A stretch of 64,000 bases of DNA, taken from NCBI RefSeq assembly GCF_963082655.1, contig NC_081553.1, positions 129,795,736-129,859,735 on the forward strand. Direction: 5' to 3'. Position 1 is the stretch's first letter; every line of letters starts with the position of its first letter. The notes beneath the pieces are model-generated. The model saw only the letters and a program-made list of their open reading frames with translations, did not search any database and was not told the origin of the DNA. This document shows positions 34,860 to 45,804 of the stretch, in pieces. The DNA comes from Stomoxys calcitrans. Its lineage: Eukaryota > Arthropoda > Insecta > Diptera > Muscidae. A program made the translations under genes and the position numbers.

Positions 34860-35165
34860 ATGGAGGCCACCGTAGCGCAGAGGTTAGCATGTCCGCCTAT
34901 GACGCTGAACGCTTGGGTTCGAATCCTGGCGAGACCATCAGAAAAAATTTTCAGCGGTGGTTTTCCCCTCCTAATGCTGGCAACATTTGTGAGGTACTAT
35001 GCCATGTACAATTTCTCTCCAAAAGAGGTGTCGCACTGCGGCACTCCGTTCGGACTCGGCTATAAAAAGGAGGCCCCTTATCATGGAGCTTAAACTTGAA
35101 TCGAACTGCACTCATAGATATGTGAGAAGTTTGCCCCTGTTCCTTAGTGGAGTGATCATGGGAAA
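34860..35165 (+). repeat. tRNA-derived SINE, complete copy
   Basis: The head folds like a tRNA promoter: an A box TAGCGCAGAGG at 34873-34883 and a B box GGTTCGAATCC at 34916-34926. The body continues ggtggttttcccctcctaat, ggtgtcgcactgcggcac, gactcggctataaaaaggag and ccttagtggagtgatcatgg. Other copies or pieces in this window are at 6390, 19740, 31228, 45805, 47075, 54556, 54880, 60690 and 62206. Confidence 0.85.
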
Positions 35166-35519
35166 AATTTGCTTTGATTTGATGAAAATAACTAATTCTG
35201 CCTTAAAAATTTCAAACACCACCTGGTGAGCAACCGGAAGGCACCAATTGATGACTAGCATGATTCGAGTTAATTGATCCACAACCGAATATAGCTCTCG
35301 ATTCATCTTATTGAGAACCTAAGGCGCAATTCCTACGCAAATTAATTGCAATTTTGACTATTTTTTTCTGTTTTTCGACAACGATATCTAAAATAACTCA
35401 AGCTTAATCAAGTTTGATATGAAGAATTTGCCGATTGATAGTGATGAGTATATAATTATAGTGCCCGTTTGAAATTAACGTGTTCAAGTTCGTGAACCCT
35501 AATTTTATTTACAACACGT
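35166..35519. other. unclassified sequence
   Basis: It lies between the SINE and the 3' end of the minus-strand LINE. I see no feature in it. Confidence 0.3.
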
Positions 35520-36230
35520 ACTTACTTTACTTTAATTGGCTATGACAAAATATTTCTTCCACTAGCCGAACGTAGAATAGCGATCCAAGCGCCTCGATCT
35601 TCTGCGCTCATTCTAAAATCTCTGACACCAAGTTTCGAGGTGTCTCCCACAACTTGATCTTTCCATCGGGATTTTGGTCTTCCCGGTTTGCGTGTACCAC
35701 CGTGTTTGCCTTCAAAAGACTTCTTTGCTGGAGCTTCTTCATTCATTCTGACAATATGACCTAGCCAACGCAGCCGTTGTATTTTGATGCGTGTAACTAT
35801 GCTATCGTCGTCATACAGCTCGTGGTTCATACGTCGCCTATATTATCCGTTAACGCAAACTAGTCCATATATTTTACGAAGAATCTTTCTCTCAAATACT
35901 CCAAGCACTGCCTCATCTGCTTTCACAAGTACCAATGCTTCAGAACCATATAATAGCACGGGTAGTATCAGTGTCTTGTATAGTGTAATCTTCGTCTTTC
36001 GAGAGGTGGCCTTGTTTCTAAACTGCTTACTTAGTCCAAAGTAGCATCTGTTTGCCAGTATTATTCTACGCTTTATCTCAAAACTGGTGTCATTCGTTTC
36101 GGTTACGGCGGTGCCGAGGTAGATAAAGTTACTGACTATCTCAAAGTTGTGGTTCCCAACTTTTTCCATGTTTTTTTCGGAGTGGAAACCATCCATTTCG
36201 TCTTATCTCCATTTACAACACGTAATGAAA
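35520..36230 (-). pseudogene. non-LTR retrotransposon, 3' part, minus-strand copy
   Basis: The minus strand encodes the C-terminal third of the same LINE family as 33286-34730: KVGNHNFEIVSNFIYLGTAV, IKRRIILANRCYFGLSKQ, KTLILPVLLYGSEA, then NHELYDDDSIVTRIKIQRLR, WLGHIVRMNEEAPAKKS and KPGRPKSRWKDQVVGDTS. It is better preserved than the plus-strand copy but lacks the RT core, and a break near 35835 separates its two blocks. Its 3' end (ccaattaaagtaaagtaagt) faces the 3' end of the other copy. Confidence 0.8.
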
Positions 36231-36600
36231 GAAAAATTGTCGGGGCCGGCTATATAGTACTCCGAATTTAAATTAACACACCTACTGATTTATAGAATAA
36301 AACAATTCAGACAAGATTTTGTAAAGATCAGACTGTGGATTTAGCCATAATAGTAAATATCGGTTGATAGATATATATATGGGAGCTTTGTCTAAATAAA
36401 GCTTGATTTTGAAGATCGGATCAAAACTGTGGCTACTACAACCATGAACGTGTTTAGTGAACACATATACCCAGCACTTTTTTCTTCAGTTTTACTTCCA
36501 AAGCTATATTAAATGTCGCACGAAAAATTCTCCTTTTTTCTTCAATCATTTCACTGAATTATATTCTAATCTTTAATAAGAAAAATTTTCGAAAAAAAAT
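36231..36600. other. unclassified AT-rich sequence
   Basis: Short stretches recall Family 2 wording (gatagatatatatatgggag), but no clear unit is present. Confidence 0.3.
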
Positions 36601-36699
36601 GGCATGTAATTCACTGAATTGGCTGAAGAAAAAATAGCATTTTTCGAGCGACAGCCCTATATTGAAATTATGACATTTAATGTAGATTTGGAAGTAAAA

Positions 36700-37110
36700 T
36701 TTAAAAAAAAATTGTTGCTGGATATAGGAGCTAAATCTGGACAGATTTACTCGAAAAAAAATAGAGTTTATTCCGGGACAAAAAAGTGGCATGGGCAAAT
36801 TTGATGGCATTCGGACAATAAATGCGACCTGCACCTTGATTACAAGAATACATCAACAGACAGACGGAAATGGCAAAATGTAATCAGAACATAATTCTAA
36901 GCCACGAATGGGGGTAGCTCTTCCCCTTCATAGCGGTGCACAAATTCACAAGGTTTTAATACCCTGTACCACAGAATACATGAACAGACAGACGGATATG
37001 GCTAAATGTAATCAGAACTTAATTCTTAGCCTACAATGAGTCTAGCTCTTACCCTTCTTAGCGGTGCACAAATTCACAAGGATTTAATACCCTGTACCAC
37101 AGTGGTGGTT
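36700..37110 (+). repeat. Family 2-type terminus with duplicated end module
   Basis: The end module (aacagacagacgga, tggctaaatgtaatcagaac, agctcttcccttc, ggtgcacaaattcacaagg, ttaataccctgtaccacag) occurs twice in direct order, at about 36852-36974 and 36980-37105. This is the terminal module of the element at 813-2634. Confidence 0.65.
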
Positions 37111-37749
37111 TTGAGTTATAAAAAGGTTATTGACTACAACAAATTCACGCAGCCAATATTGATTCAACAGCACTCTCATAAAAATACTTAAATACTGAAA
37201 ATGTTTAAAATAATTATTAAAACATAATTTTATATTTATTTGACTTATGTTGAATTCCAATTACACATCTCTTCAAACACGCACTGTTCTTTTTTACTTT
37301 TCTAAAACCCATGGCAAATGCTTGATGATTTCATAGAGTTGAAATTAACATTACGATTCTGTTTTTTTTTTTTTTCTTATGTATTTTTGGAAACTTTCAC
37401 ATAAGGTGACATCAAGCACCTAGATCAAGTATGAAATCAAAGAAAGAAAAAAAAAATACACACAAATCCGCTTTAGAAGTCATTCCAAATGAATCTCGTA
37501 TTTGGGTGGAACACTTGTACCACATATTATTCAAAATATAGCCACGAGCATTTTTTTTTACTACCAAACCACACAGTATACACTTTTTGTTGTTATCATC
37601 ATTATTTGTTTTTGTGTTTTTTTTTTATTGAGAATCATCACTTGAAGAAACCCCATTGAAAACAAGTTGTTTGATCAATACAAAACAAAACCACTCATAT
37701 TTTATGATGATTTAACAATTAATTTTGTTTCTTTACTGACTGCCTGTGC
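37111..37749. other. unique AT-rich sequence
   Basis: T-runs are present near 37362-37377 and 37619-37628. No gene is recognised. Confidence 0.3.
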
Positions 37750-38050
37750 TTTAAAGGTCATATAAAAAATATTTTTTCAAATAGATTTTCTACAAGTTAT
37801 CCAGAAATTGGTGTAGATTTAACACTTTCACTACAGCTTCTTCGATCTTTTGTTTTAATGACAAAACAACTAACAAGACATTCACAACCACTTTTCAAAG
37901 AGGCGGAAGGTCGCCAGACAAGTGCTGACTTCATGAACTCACCACGACCACGACAGCGACATTAGCTTAGTAGGCGGCGATGGTGGCGTAAAAATTTAAT
38001 TTTTTTAATTCTTTTGTTTACACTTTTTTTGTTTCGTTCTGCAGTTTGTT
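37750..38050 (-). other. possible noncoding 5' exon or promoter region
   Basis: Read on the minus strand, this nonrepetitive stretch has the look of a fly 5' UTR: GC-richer sequence with gtcgctgtcgtggtcgtg followed by a fair donor GTGAGTTC (reverse complement of gaactcac near 37938-37945). A further stretch reads agctgtagtgaaagtgttaa. It lies upstream of the cindr-like exons on the same strand. No start codon context or core promoter element decides the matter. Confidence 0.2.
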
Positions 38051-38838
38051 GGATGTAATCGCTTTACAAGCGGAGAGGGCAATAAAGGAGACGCAACTGA
38101 GGCCGAGTTTTTGTTGTTTTTTGTTTGTAAACTATTCAGCATCTTCGAGTCAGACGGCAAAGCTATTCAATATTCGTAGAATAGGCATCGTGCTGTTGTA
38201 TCGAAATAACGCCCGCTTGAAAATGATCATGGTTTGAATTTGTCAATAAAAATGTTGCTGTCGAACTTTTCAAATGCAAAAAAGCGGCAAACACACTAAA
38301 CCGGTAATCGAGCGATTGAGTAATACCTAGTGCAAATACTTGTAGTGTGGTAAAAACAGTAGACCAACATATTGACGTCATGAACAGTGGGTGAAGCCAA
38401 GGGAATACCATTCTAATAGGTTAAAATAGTAACATTTGGCAAAAATAGGTTTTGGAAATATTAAAACACACTAAGGATAACTAAACCCAATGAGAACATA
38501 TAAATTTCACATGTGTAATCAAAATTGGAAAATACTTCAGACAATAAAGATTTAAATTGGAAGACATTGACCGATTTAAGCGAAACTTTGTCGAAACTTT
38601 AATCTGTTAAATATTCAGGTCTGGGGACTCTGCAAATTGGGTGTGGTGTCTCCAAAGTGATCAGGTAGTAAGTACAGTAGGAGTGCCACGGTAGGTGAAT
38701 AGGTGACGTGTATCGTGTGGCTCCTGGTTACAAGCGGGATAAACATTTTGCATAAATCCTAGCCTACTTGGAACTGGGGCCACGGCATCTGCCGGAACGT
38801 ATTTGAGCCAAAACTACTCAGGTTTTTTCGGGGAGGTA
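38051..38838. other. unclassified sequence
   Basis: Short open frames exist on both strands, but none resembles a known protein. The last 200 bases (38640-38830) are GC-richer and may be an eroded repeat. Confidence 0.3.
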
Positions 38839-39074
38839 TTGGGTTGCCCCAAAAGTAATTGCGGATTTTTTAAAAGAAAGTTATTGCATTTTTAATAAAA
38901 CTTAGAATGAACTTTAATCAAATATACTTTTTTACACTTTTTTTCTAAAGCAAGCTAAAAGTAGCAGCTGATAACTGACAGAAGAAAGAATGCAATTACA
39001 GAGTCACAAGCTGTGAAAAAATTTGTCAACGCCGACTATATGAAAAATCCGCAATTACTTTTTGGGCAACCCAA
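38839..39074 (-). mobile_element. mariner-type MITE, copy 2 (236 bp)
   Basis: It has the same terminal inverted repeats as 22242-22478, flanked by TA on both sides (38837-38838 and 39075-39076), but in the opposite orientation. The phrase caacgccgactatatgaaaa lies at its right end, while copy 1 has the inverse at its left end. Confidence 0.85.
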
Positions 39075-39084
39075 TATGATATGG

Positions 39085-39094
39085 GTGTTGATGG

Positions 39095-39131
<37 letters not shown>

Positions 39132-39500
39132 ACCCACATTTGCATGTGGAGGTGGCGATCCTCGTCAAAATCTTATAAGTCAGCAAGCTCGTTCTGGTCT
39201 ATATGACCGATTGCTGCGGAAACATTATGACCATTATGGTTATTTAAAGCCGCCAATAACTCGCCTCGTATAGAGCATCCTAGGCACTCAGTATTTAAGC
39301 AAGAGCCGGTGCCACCCGGTCTCACTGAAACTCTCCGCTCGATACCGCTGATTGTCCTCGACTGCCATTGCAGCTACTCCGTATAAAGCATTCCACTATC
39401 CGCAACCTATGGACGCGCCCGGTAGCTCCCAGCTAAGCTTCTCGTGATAACGAAGAACACCACACAGTTTGAAGTTCAAAGTTCCATATACTATGTGATG
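39085..39500 (-). repeat. SINE-like CAA-family copy
   Basis: A GTT run at 39093-39130 is the reverse of the CAA tail. It is followed by ttgcatgtggaggtggcgat, gaaactctccgctcgatacc and gctactccgtataaagcatt, all inverse to 4840-5210. The GTT run is a perfect trinucleotide microsatellite of about 12 repeats. Confidence 0.65.
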
Positions 39501-39959
39501 CTCATAGTTATCCCGTGCCGGGGTGTTGGTGGTCTTTGAGAACGACATTCATTTGGCAGCTTCCGCCACGATCTTCTTGTGAATGCCATTTAGACCAGCT
39601 TGAACTGAACCTCTCGATAGAGATCACAAAGATCCAACCTGAGGTCCATGAGCGGTGGTTGTTTATCCACAGGATGGAGATTTGGATGGCTGCTGTATTG
39701 GCAACCCAGTAGATACTCATTAGAAAGTGTACGAACTTTGTTTTTGACAAAGGTGGTCCACTTCTTCTGGCATGACTGGGTGTATGCCTCTGCGTGTCAT
39801 TCAGCTGGAGAGTCCACACCGGCGCTGTATATTTAACTACTAACCGCTCAATTGTTTTATATGTAGTAACAGTAGGTGACCATTGGGTGAATCGGAAGTG
39901 TTTTCATTTCGCTTCTCAAAAAATATCTGTACGGCGGAATAGCTACTAACTATTACGCA
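39501..39959. other. unclassified sequence
   Basis: Overlapping open frames on both strands (39508-39836) have no recognised similarity. It may be the eroded 5' end of the LINE that follows. Confidence 0.3.
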
Positions 39960-41155
39960 AAAGTTTTAAAGCTTTTCAGGAGTAGGCTCAAAACTTTGAA
40001 CTTCGAAGACGAATGAGGAAGAGACGGATAAACCAGAGGGATGCACAGTTCGTCCCCAGCCTTTAAGTAAAGGTGGTGTTTCCGATCAGATTCAGACAGT
40101 GTCAATGAAACAGTCATCGCAGCCGACTCAATAGAAACGGATAGCAGGATGACGGCAGAAGTGAGCGGTGGCTTTGCTAAGCTCAAGCAGACCAAGTAAA
40201 CGGGCGCGGCAGCGTAACCGGGCGAAAGTGCAGGATGCTGGAAGGGATAGAACTGACATTCCCAGCAGTCTTATGGAAGCTGGAAAGGGAATCAGTTCTC
40301 CCAAAGAGCATAACACTGTTAAAACGCTTAAAAATAAAAAGAGCTCCCCGCTTTAAAGTACTCTGGGAAGACTAAGCCAGTCCTCCCGCAATGCAGACTC
40401 CAGACAGTCTCCGGCGGAGATAGACAAAGTCGGAACAGCAACGAGGGAAGCGCGCACGCCCCCTGAGTCTTCATGGAGGACTGTGACTTCCAAAAGGAGG
40501 CCACAGTCATCACAGAATGGGAAAATGGTCACTGAGAAAGGTAAGAATCCATCCTTTTACGCCAGAGTGGCAAGGAAGCACAATAAAGATGAGCTGACTT
40601 ATGCAGTCATCGATAGCAGCCGTGCATCCGGTAGAATTCCACCAGATCATCGGTCTCAAGTGGAACATCTGCTTAAGGAGGATTTGGTAAAAATTATAAG
40701 ATGCGAGTATGAAGGCGACATTTTGAAGCTGCGTCTTGCGTCAGCAGAATATATTGATACCGTCAAAAAGCTTGTTGGAAGTATCCACAATCCCTGGCAG
40801 GGCGCTCGCCCTTCTGAGAAAGATGGACATCCCCCAGCTCACAAATGCGAAGGACGGAACGCATGTGAAGTTCTTAGGCAACCAAAACCAAGATTTGGTC
40901 GCGGAAAATGGGAAGTCTTCCACGGGGAGGAGAAGGTGAAAGGAACTCTTTTTGTGGTGGGAATAGATCAAGTCTCCGTGACAAGTTTGACTAAGACTAA
41001 AGGCGTACTTCCCGCCTTCTACGGGGGCAAGGCTGACTTTCTCAAAATTGAGAAGATTAGGATAGGAAAGGATCCTCATATTGAGACATTAGGCCGTGCA
41101 GTGGCAGGTGACTCAGACCACCACCAACTTTCTCAACATTGGGAAGACTAAGATA
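39960..41155 (+). pseudogene. LINE ORF1 remnant (DUF4780-like)
   Basis: A frame at 40483-41151 reads ELTYAVIDSSRASGRIPPD, then KLRLASAEYIDTVKKLV and later GKWEVFHGEEKVKGTLFVVG. This pattern is typical of the C-terminal domain of ORF1 proteins of R1-like LINEs (DUF4780 in my recollection), which bind template RNA. Between about 40800 and 40905 the conserved reading is in another frame (RKMDIPQLTNAKDGTHVKFL), so two compensating indels are present. Upstream, 40160-40340 holds Lys/Arg-rich sequence that may be the N-terminal part. An endonuclease scrap follows at 41324. Confidence 0.55.
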
Positions 41156-41323
41156 TTAGAAGATCCTAATAATTAAACATCAGGCAGCGCCGGGACGGGA
41201 GTCTCAACAATGCAGCCTAACGGACTGAGACCCGACGATGGAACCATCACCGACCTTATTCTTACATTGAAACATCAGGCAGTACAGTGACAGGAAACCC
41301 ACTCCCAAGAAGTCATTTGTGAG

Positions 41324-41644
41324 GTGGCTTTGGCTGTGACAAGGTATTCGGAAAATCTAATCCATAAGGTTCAGGATTGGAGGCTCTCCATGGAGCACTT
41401 CTTCTCGGACTATCGCTACATTCGGTTTAGAAAAGCACGGCCAGCGCCGAATCCGATAAGCATCCGGAATAAGTTGAAAATCAACTGGACTACTCAGGCG
41501 AAGGGTTTTGGCAAGATAATTAGATTCCGGGTTACGACTGCAATAGTGGAGTCTTTCGATAATAGTTGTCGTTTTCGGGAAAGGAAATCAGCTCAAGAAA
41601 ACCCCTGGGAGGTTGATCACCCCCACATGCCATACGCACACTAG
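41324..41644 (+). pseudogene. R1-like LINE endonuclease C-terminal fragment
   Basis: It reads VQDWRLSMEHFFSDYRYIRF and then PISIRNKLKINWTTQAKGFG. This resembles the end of the LINE apurinic-type endonuclease, where an SDH(R/K)Y-I-F motif (here SDYRYIRF, His to Tyr) precedes a basic linker. The upstream endonuclease and the RT are missing. It lies in the same strand and order as the ORF1 remnant, so both may be one deleted element. Confidence 0.5.
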
Positions 41645-41830
41645 CACTTGCCCCACCGATTTGGCATAAGTGAGCTCGTAGCCCTATGTGTCCCGTTATG
41701 ATACTGAAAGCTATACTGATCTCCTTCTTACTTCCTTTCAGTAATAGCCCGTTATGATACCGAGAGCTATACTGACTTCCTTCTTTTCAGTAATAGGCTA
41801 TACTCGTCTTCTCACGATTGGAAACAGTTT
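41600..41830 (-). repeat. R1-like LINE 3' fragment
   Basis: The phrases tgatcacccccacatgccat, ccgatttggcataagtgagc, ctatgtgtcccgttatgata and cttactttcctttcag-type wording match 49250-49380. A local duplication (cccgttatgatac) is present at 41690 and 41749. Confidence 0.45.
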
Positions 41831-43404
41831 GAAGACCTTAGTCGGGTACTCGAACTATAATGTTGTATGCCGTTATAGTCTGATAAGCAATAAGGCAATA
41901 AGCTACATAATATTTGGCCAAATTATTTAGAGTTCAAAAATCACACCATAACATGATTATTGAAGAGTTGTGGGTGCAATGTCACCATGACACACCTTAA
42001 AATGAACGACTTTAGAACGGCATTATAATAACAAAAAGGACCCTTGTCATTCTTCGTTTAAGCTGGTACCATTACGAACTTCTTGTATAGAAAACTGAAT
42101 TTATTTTAGTAAATAAAATAAAATTCGGAAAAAATTGTTAACATTTGACAGAAAATAAGAAATCAAGAAAATTTCGATTCGTGGTCACTGATCAGCTTAC
42201 ATGTATAGTACTTATATCGGTATATGTAAAAGACAAAGACCTCTAGTGATCATGTATAGAATGTGTTCTAGAAGCTATGACATAACTTACTGAAACCTGG
42301 TAAAAAAATATGTGTTCCGTAAGCTTAGATGGTTGAATTTTTAGATTGGTCTATATGACAGCTATATTCTCATTGGTACGATTTGTACCGAATTAGAGAT
42401 AGAAGTCTAATACAACTTACTGTATCTAATTTGAAATCAGATAAAAACCCCTTTGGATATATACCAATAGTTTTTTTGTAAACACTGTGCTTTGGAAGGA
42501 ATTTTAATTGAATGCAAAACGAAAGACTTAAGACACAAACTTGACATAAGCATCTCAAAAATCCTACGTTTTGTATGCATTCAATGGTAACACTTATGAG
42601 CACACAAATACTGCAACGAACAAACAAAAGCAAATATATGGTTGTGATTGCAGTCCCAGCAAACTATTCAGATCATTTTTTGTCACATTATAAATACAAA
42701 ACTTTGCCATAAGTAAATGTCGAGGACATTCGTTGAGGTTGCAACATGTTTCATTTATTTCCACATTTTAGTTGTATATTTCCTCAATTGATAACATTCG
42801 CCTGGAATGCGAGTAGGTAGACTCATAGGTAACTTTTTCACATATGTTCACGCATGAGAAGTTCACACCGTATAGATTTAAGGAAAACCCAAAAAAAAGA
42901 AAACTAGTAAAAGACTTGATTTTATTTTGCTTTTCTAATTGCTAAACAAGCGGGTTGAGGAGGCATCGACACACTTGATGAGCACGGCAACAAGTTTTAC
43001 AACCGAAAGATTTGGACAACAAAAAACTCAGGCACAAAAATTACGAATGGGTAAGAGGAAGCTTCCCAAATCCAATTGAAAACAGCTCTTTAAGGCTTAC
43101 ATTAGGTTACACGAATATGTTTTTTGGTTTTAACAATTGGTCGGTTGGTTTTGGTCTACACACGCTCGTTGTGGCCGTATCAAATTCACGTATCAAACTA
43201 ACTTTTGAGTGGTGGTGGTCAATAGCTAGGAACGACAACAAGCTCATGTATGTCGGTCGGTCGGTTGGTATGTCTACCTTCTAGTGGCGTTATTTTGATG
43301 TTGTTGTTGTTATGATGATTGTGATATGAAATAACTATACAATACGAGGTGGGTTATAAAAATTACTTAATTTACAATAAATTCAAAAAGGGGAGAATTA
43401 TGAT
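41831..43404. other. unique AT-rich sequence
   Basis: No gene or repeat is recognised. A tandem ggtcggtcggttggt stretch occurs at 43254-43269. Confidence 0.35.
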
Positions 43405-44540
43405 AAACAAGTAAAAGCGTGCTAAGTTCGGCCGGGCCGAATCTTACATACCCTCCACCATGGATCGCATTTGCCGAGTTCTTCTCCCGGCATCTCTTCT
43501 TAGGCAAAAGAGGATATAAGAAAAGATTTGCTCTGCTATTATTATATTATAACATGTTGAAGACCTGTGTAAAATGTCAGCCAATTCGAATAAGAATTGC
43601 GCTCTATGGGGGCTCAAGAAGTATAATAGAGAGATCGATTTATATGGGAGCTGTATCGGGCTATAGACCGATTCAGACCATAATAAACACGTATGTTGAT
43701 GGTCATGAAAGGATCCGTCGTACATAATTTCAGGCAAATCGGATAATAATTGCGACCTCCAGAGGCTCAAGAAGTCATGATCCCAGATCGGTTTATATGT
43801 CAGCTATATCAGGTTATGGACCGATTTGAACCATACTTGGCGCAGTTATTGGATATCATAACAAAACACGTCGTGCAAAATTTCATTCCAATCGGATAAG
43901 AATTGCGCACTCTAGAGGCTCAAGAAGTCAAGACCCAAGATCGGTTTATATGGCAGCTATATCGGGTTATTGATCGAATTCAACCATACTTGGCACATTT
44001 ATTGGATATCATAACAAAACACGTCGTGCAAAATTTCATTCCAATCGGATAAGAATTGCGCACTCTAGAGGCTCAAGAAGTCAAGACCCAAGATCGGTTT
44101 ATATGTCAGCTATATCAAAACATGGACCGATTTGAACCATACTTGACAAAGTTGTTGGATATCATAACAAAACACGTCGTTCAAAATTTCATTCCAATCG
44201 GATAAGAATTACGCACTCTAGAGGCCCAAGAAGTCAAGACCCAAGATCGGTTTATATGGCAGCTATATCAAAACATGGACCGATATGGCCCATTTACAAT
44301 CACAACCGACCTACACTAAAAAAAAGTATTTGTGCAAAATTTCAAGCGGCTAGCTTTACTCCTTCGGAAGTTAGCGTGCTTTCGACAGACAGACGGACGG
44401 ACGGACATGGCTAGATCGACATAAAATGTCGCGACGATCAAGAATATATATACTTTATGGGGTCTCAGACGAATATTTCGAGTAGTTACAAACAGAATGA
44501 CGAAATTAGTATACCCCCCATCTTATGGTGGAGGGTATAA
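43405..44540 (+). repeat. Family 1 element, complete copy
   Basis: It begins aaacaagtaaaagcgtgcta with the palindrome ttcggccgggccgaa at 43427-43441. At least three closely similar internal units (cacgtcgtgcaaaatttcat near 43869, 44023 and a variant at 44175; period about 153) suggest recent internal expansion. It ends with agacagacggacggacggac and ttatggtggagggtata. Confidence 0.8.
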
Positions 44541-44836
44541 AAAGTCGTACCATATAAACCAGATATGACGAGTTATTTTAGACCAAATCACCCCAAAAAC
44601 CTTTTTGTAAAATCTCTATTTTAACGATTTGTTTTCCGAACATAAACTATTACAAGCACCACAAATGACCACTTGTTTGAAAGACATACGTACTTCTCAT
44701 CTTTCAAAAACAAAACGTTTCAATTTTATGGTTAAAAGACTGGAAAACTTATCAACATATTTGTGTTCCCATATGGCAACACCAGGGCAATCCGAGTAAA
44801 TTTGCTTTAAAGATTTATATTCACCACCATCAGGTA

Positions 44837-45648
44837 GTACACTGATAGAAAAAGGACGATACTTTGCCAATATCAGCTGGTATTATTTTATTCGCGTTAT
44901 CGGTAAATAATTGTAGTACCATTTCGTATCAATTTAATACCAGACGAAGGGGCTAATACCATTTGGTATCAGTTTAATACCAGACGAAGGAGCCAATTAA
45001 GAACTAACAGCGTCACATTTGTGTTCCTGTCATCGCGGCAAAACTGTTGTTTGGCTTGTACTTGTTATATTGACGCCATTTTAAGATATTTGTTTAATTT
45101 AATAACATGTTTCAATGCGATTTGTGGGCGTAAAAACGTGTTCAAACACTCAAATGCGGTGGAAATGTTAATAATTGTAACTCTTATAAAGTTATCTATA
45201 AAGTCTCTTGGGTGATAAACGATGCTATGTTGGTGCATTCTTATGAAAACCACTTCTGGGAATCAATACATGTGGAATCAATTGCTCAATACAAAGAATC
45301 GAGATTGGTCACGGTGTAGCATTATTTGTTGTAATTATTTAATTGAAAGTATTAACATACACAAACGAAATAAAATAAAATTAAAATTATTTTCACACTT
45401 TTTTAATTTAATCCATTATGGAGTTGAATATTCAAATGATAATGAGATGGTATTAAAACAATAAAAGTTTGATACTAACACCAATAACAGTTTGGTATTA
45501 ATAACACTACCAGTTCGTTAAAAACTAGTACCAAACAGTAATACTCATTTTATATTCCGTCCAAAGCATGCAGTATTGCTTTGATACCATACGGGGTTAC
45601 TTCACTATCAATACCGTATGGTGATGAAATATTTTTCTTTCGGTGCGC
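44837..45648. mobile_element. possible TIR element with GGTATCA-rich ends
   Basis: The left end reads tacactgatagaaaaaggac and the right end tttttctttcggtgcgc, an imperfect inverted pair. Near both ends the sequence repeats ggtatcagtttaataccaga and related phrases. The middle is AT-rich with no transposase. The ends resemble those of element X only in the initial CAC-GA, so I do not merge them. Confidence 0.45.
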
Positions 45649-45804
45649 TTAGAAAGAATATACCAGCAATCTTTGTAAGTATGTGAAAAAATTCTAGCCT
45701 TGTGCACGTAATCACGTTTGTCATTTACACGTTGGTTTGAGTTATCAAGGTGCTAAAAAGTACAAACCGAGACATTTGTTCATATACACCATTATTGTGG
45801 TACA

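Noticed and set aside
34860..34935. Possible functional tRNA gene
   Set aside because: A and B boxes are present, but the acceptor stem does not pair convincingly and the sequence recurs many times joined to the same non-tRNA body, so it is a SINE head.
39013..39273. 86-codon plus-strand frame with a valine run
   Set aside because: It spans the end of a MITE and the GTT tail of a SINE-like repeat; the valines come from the trinucleotide run.
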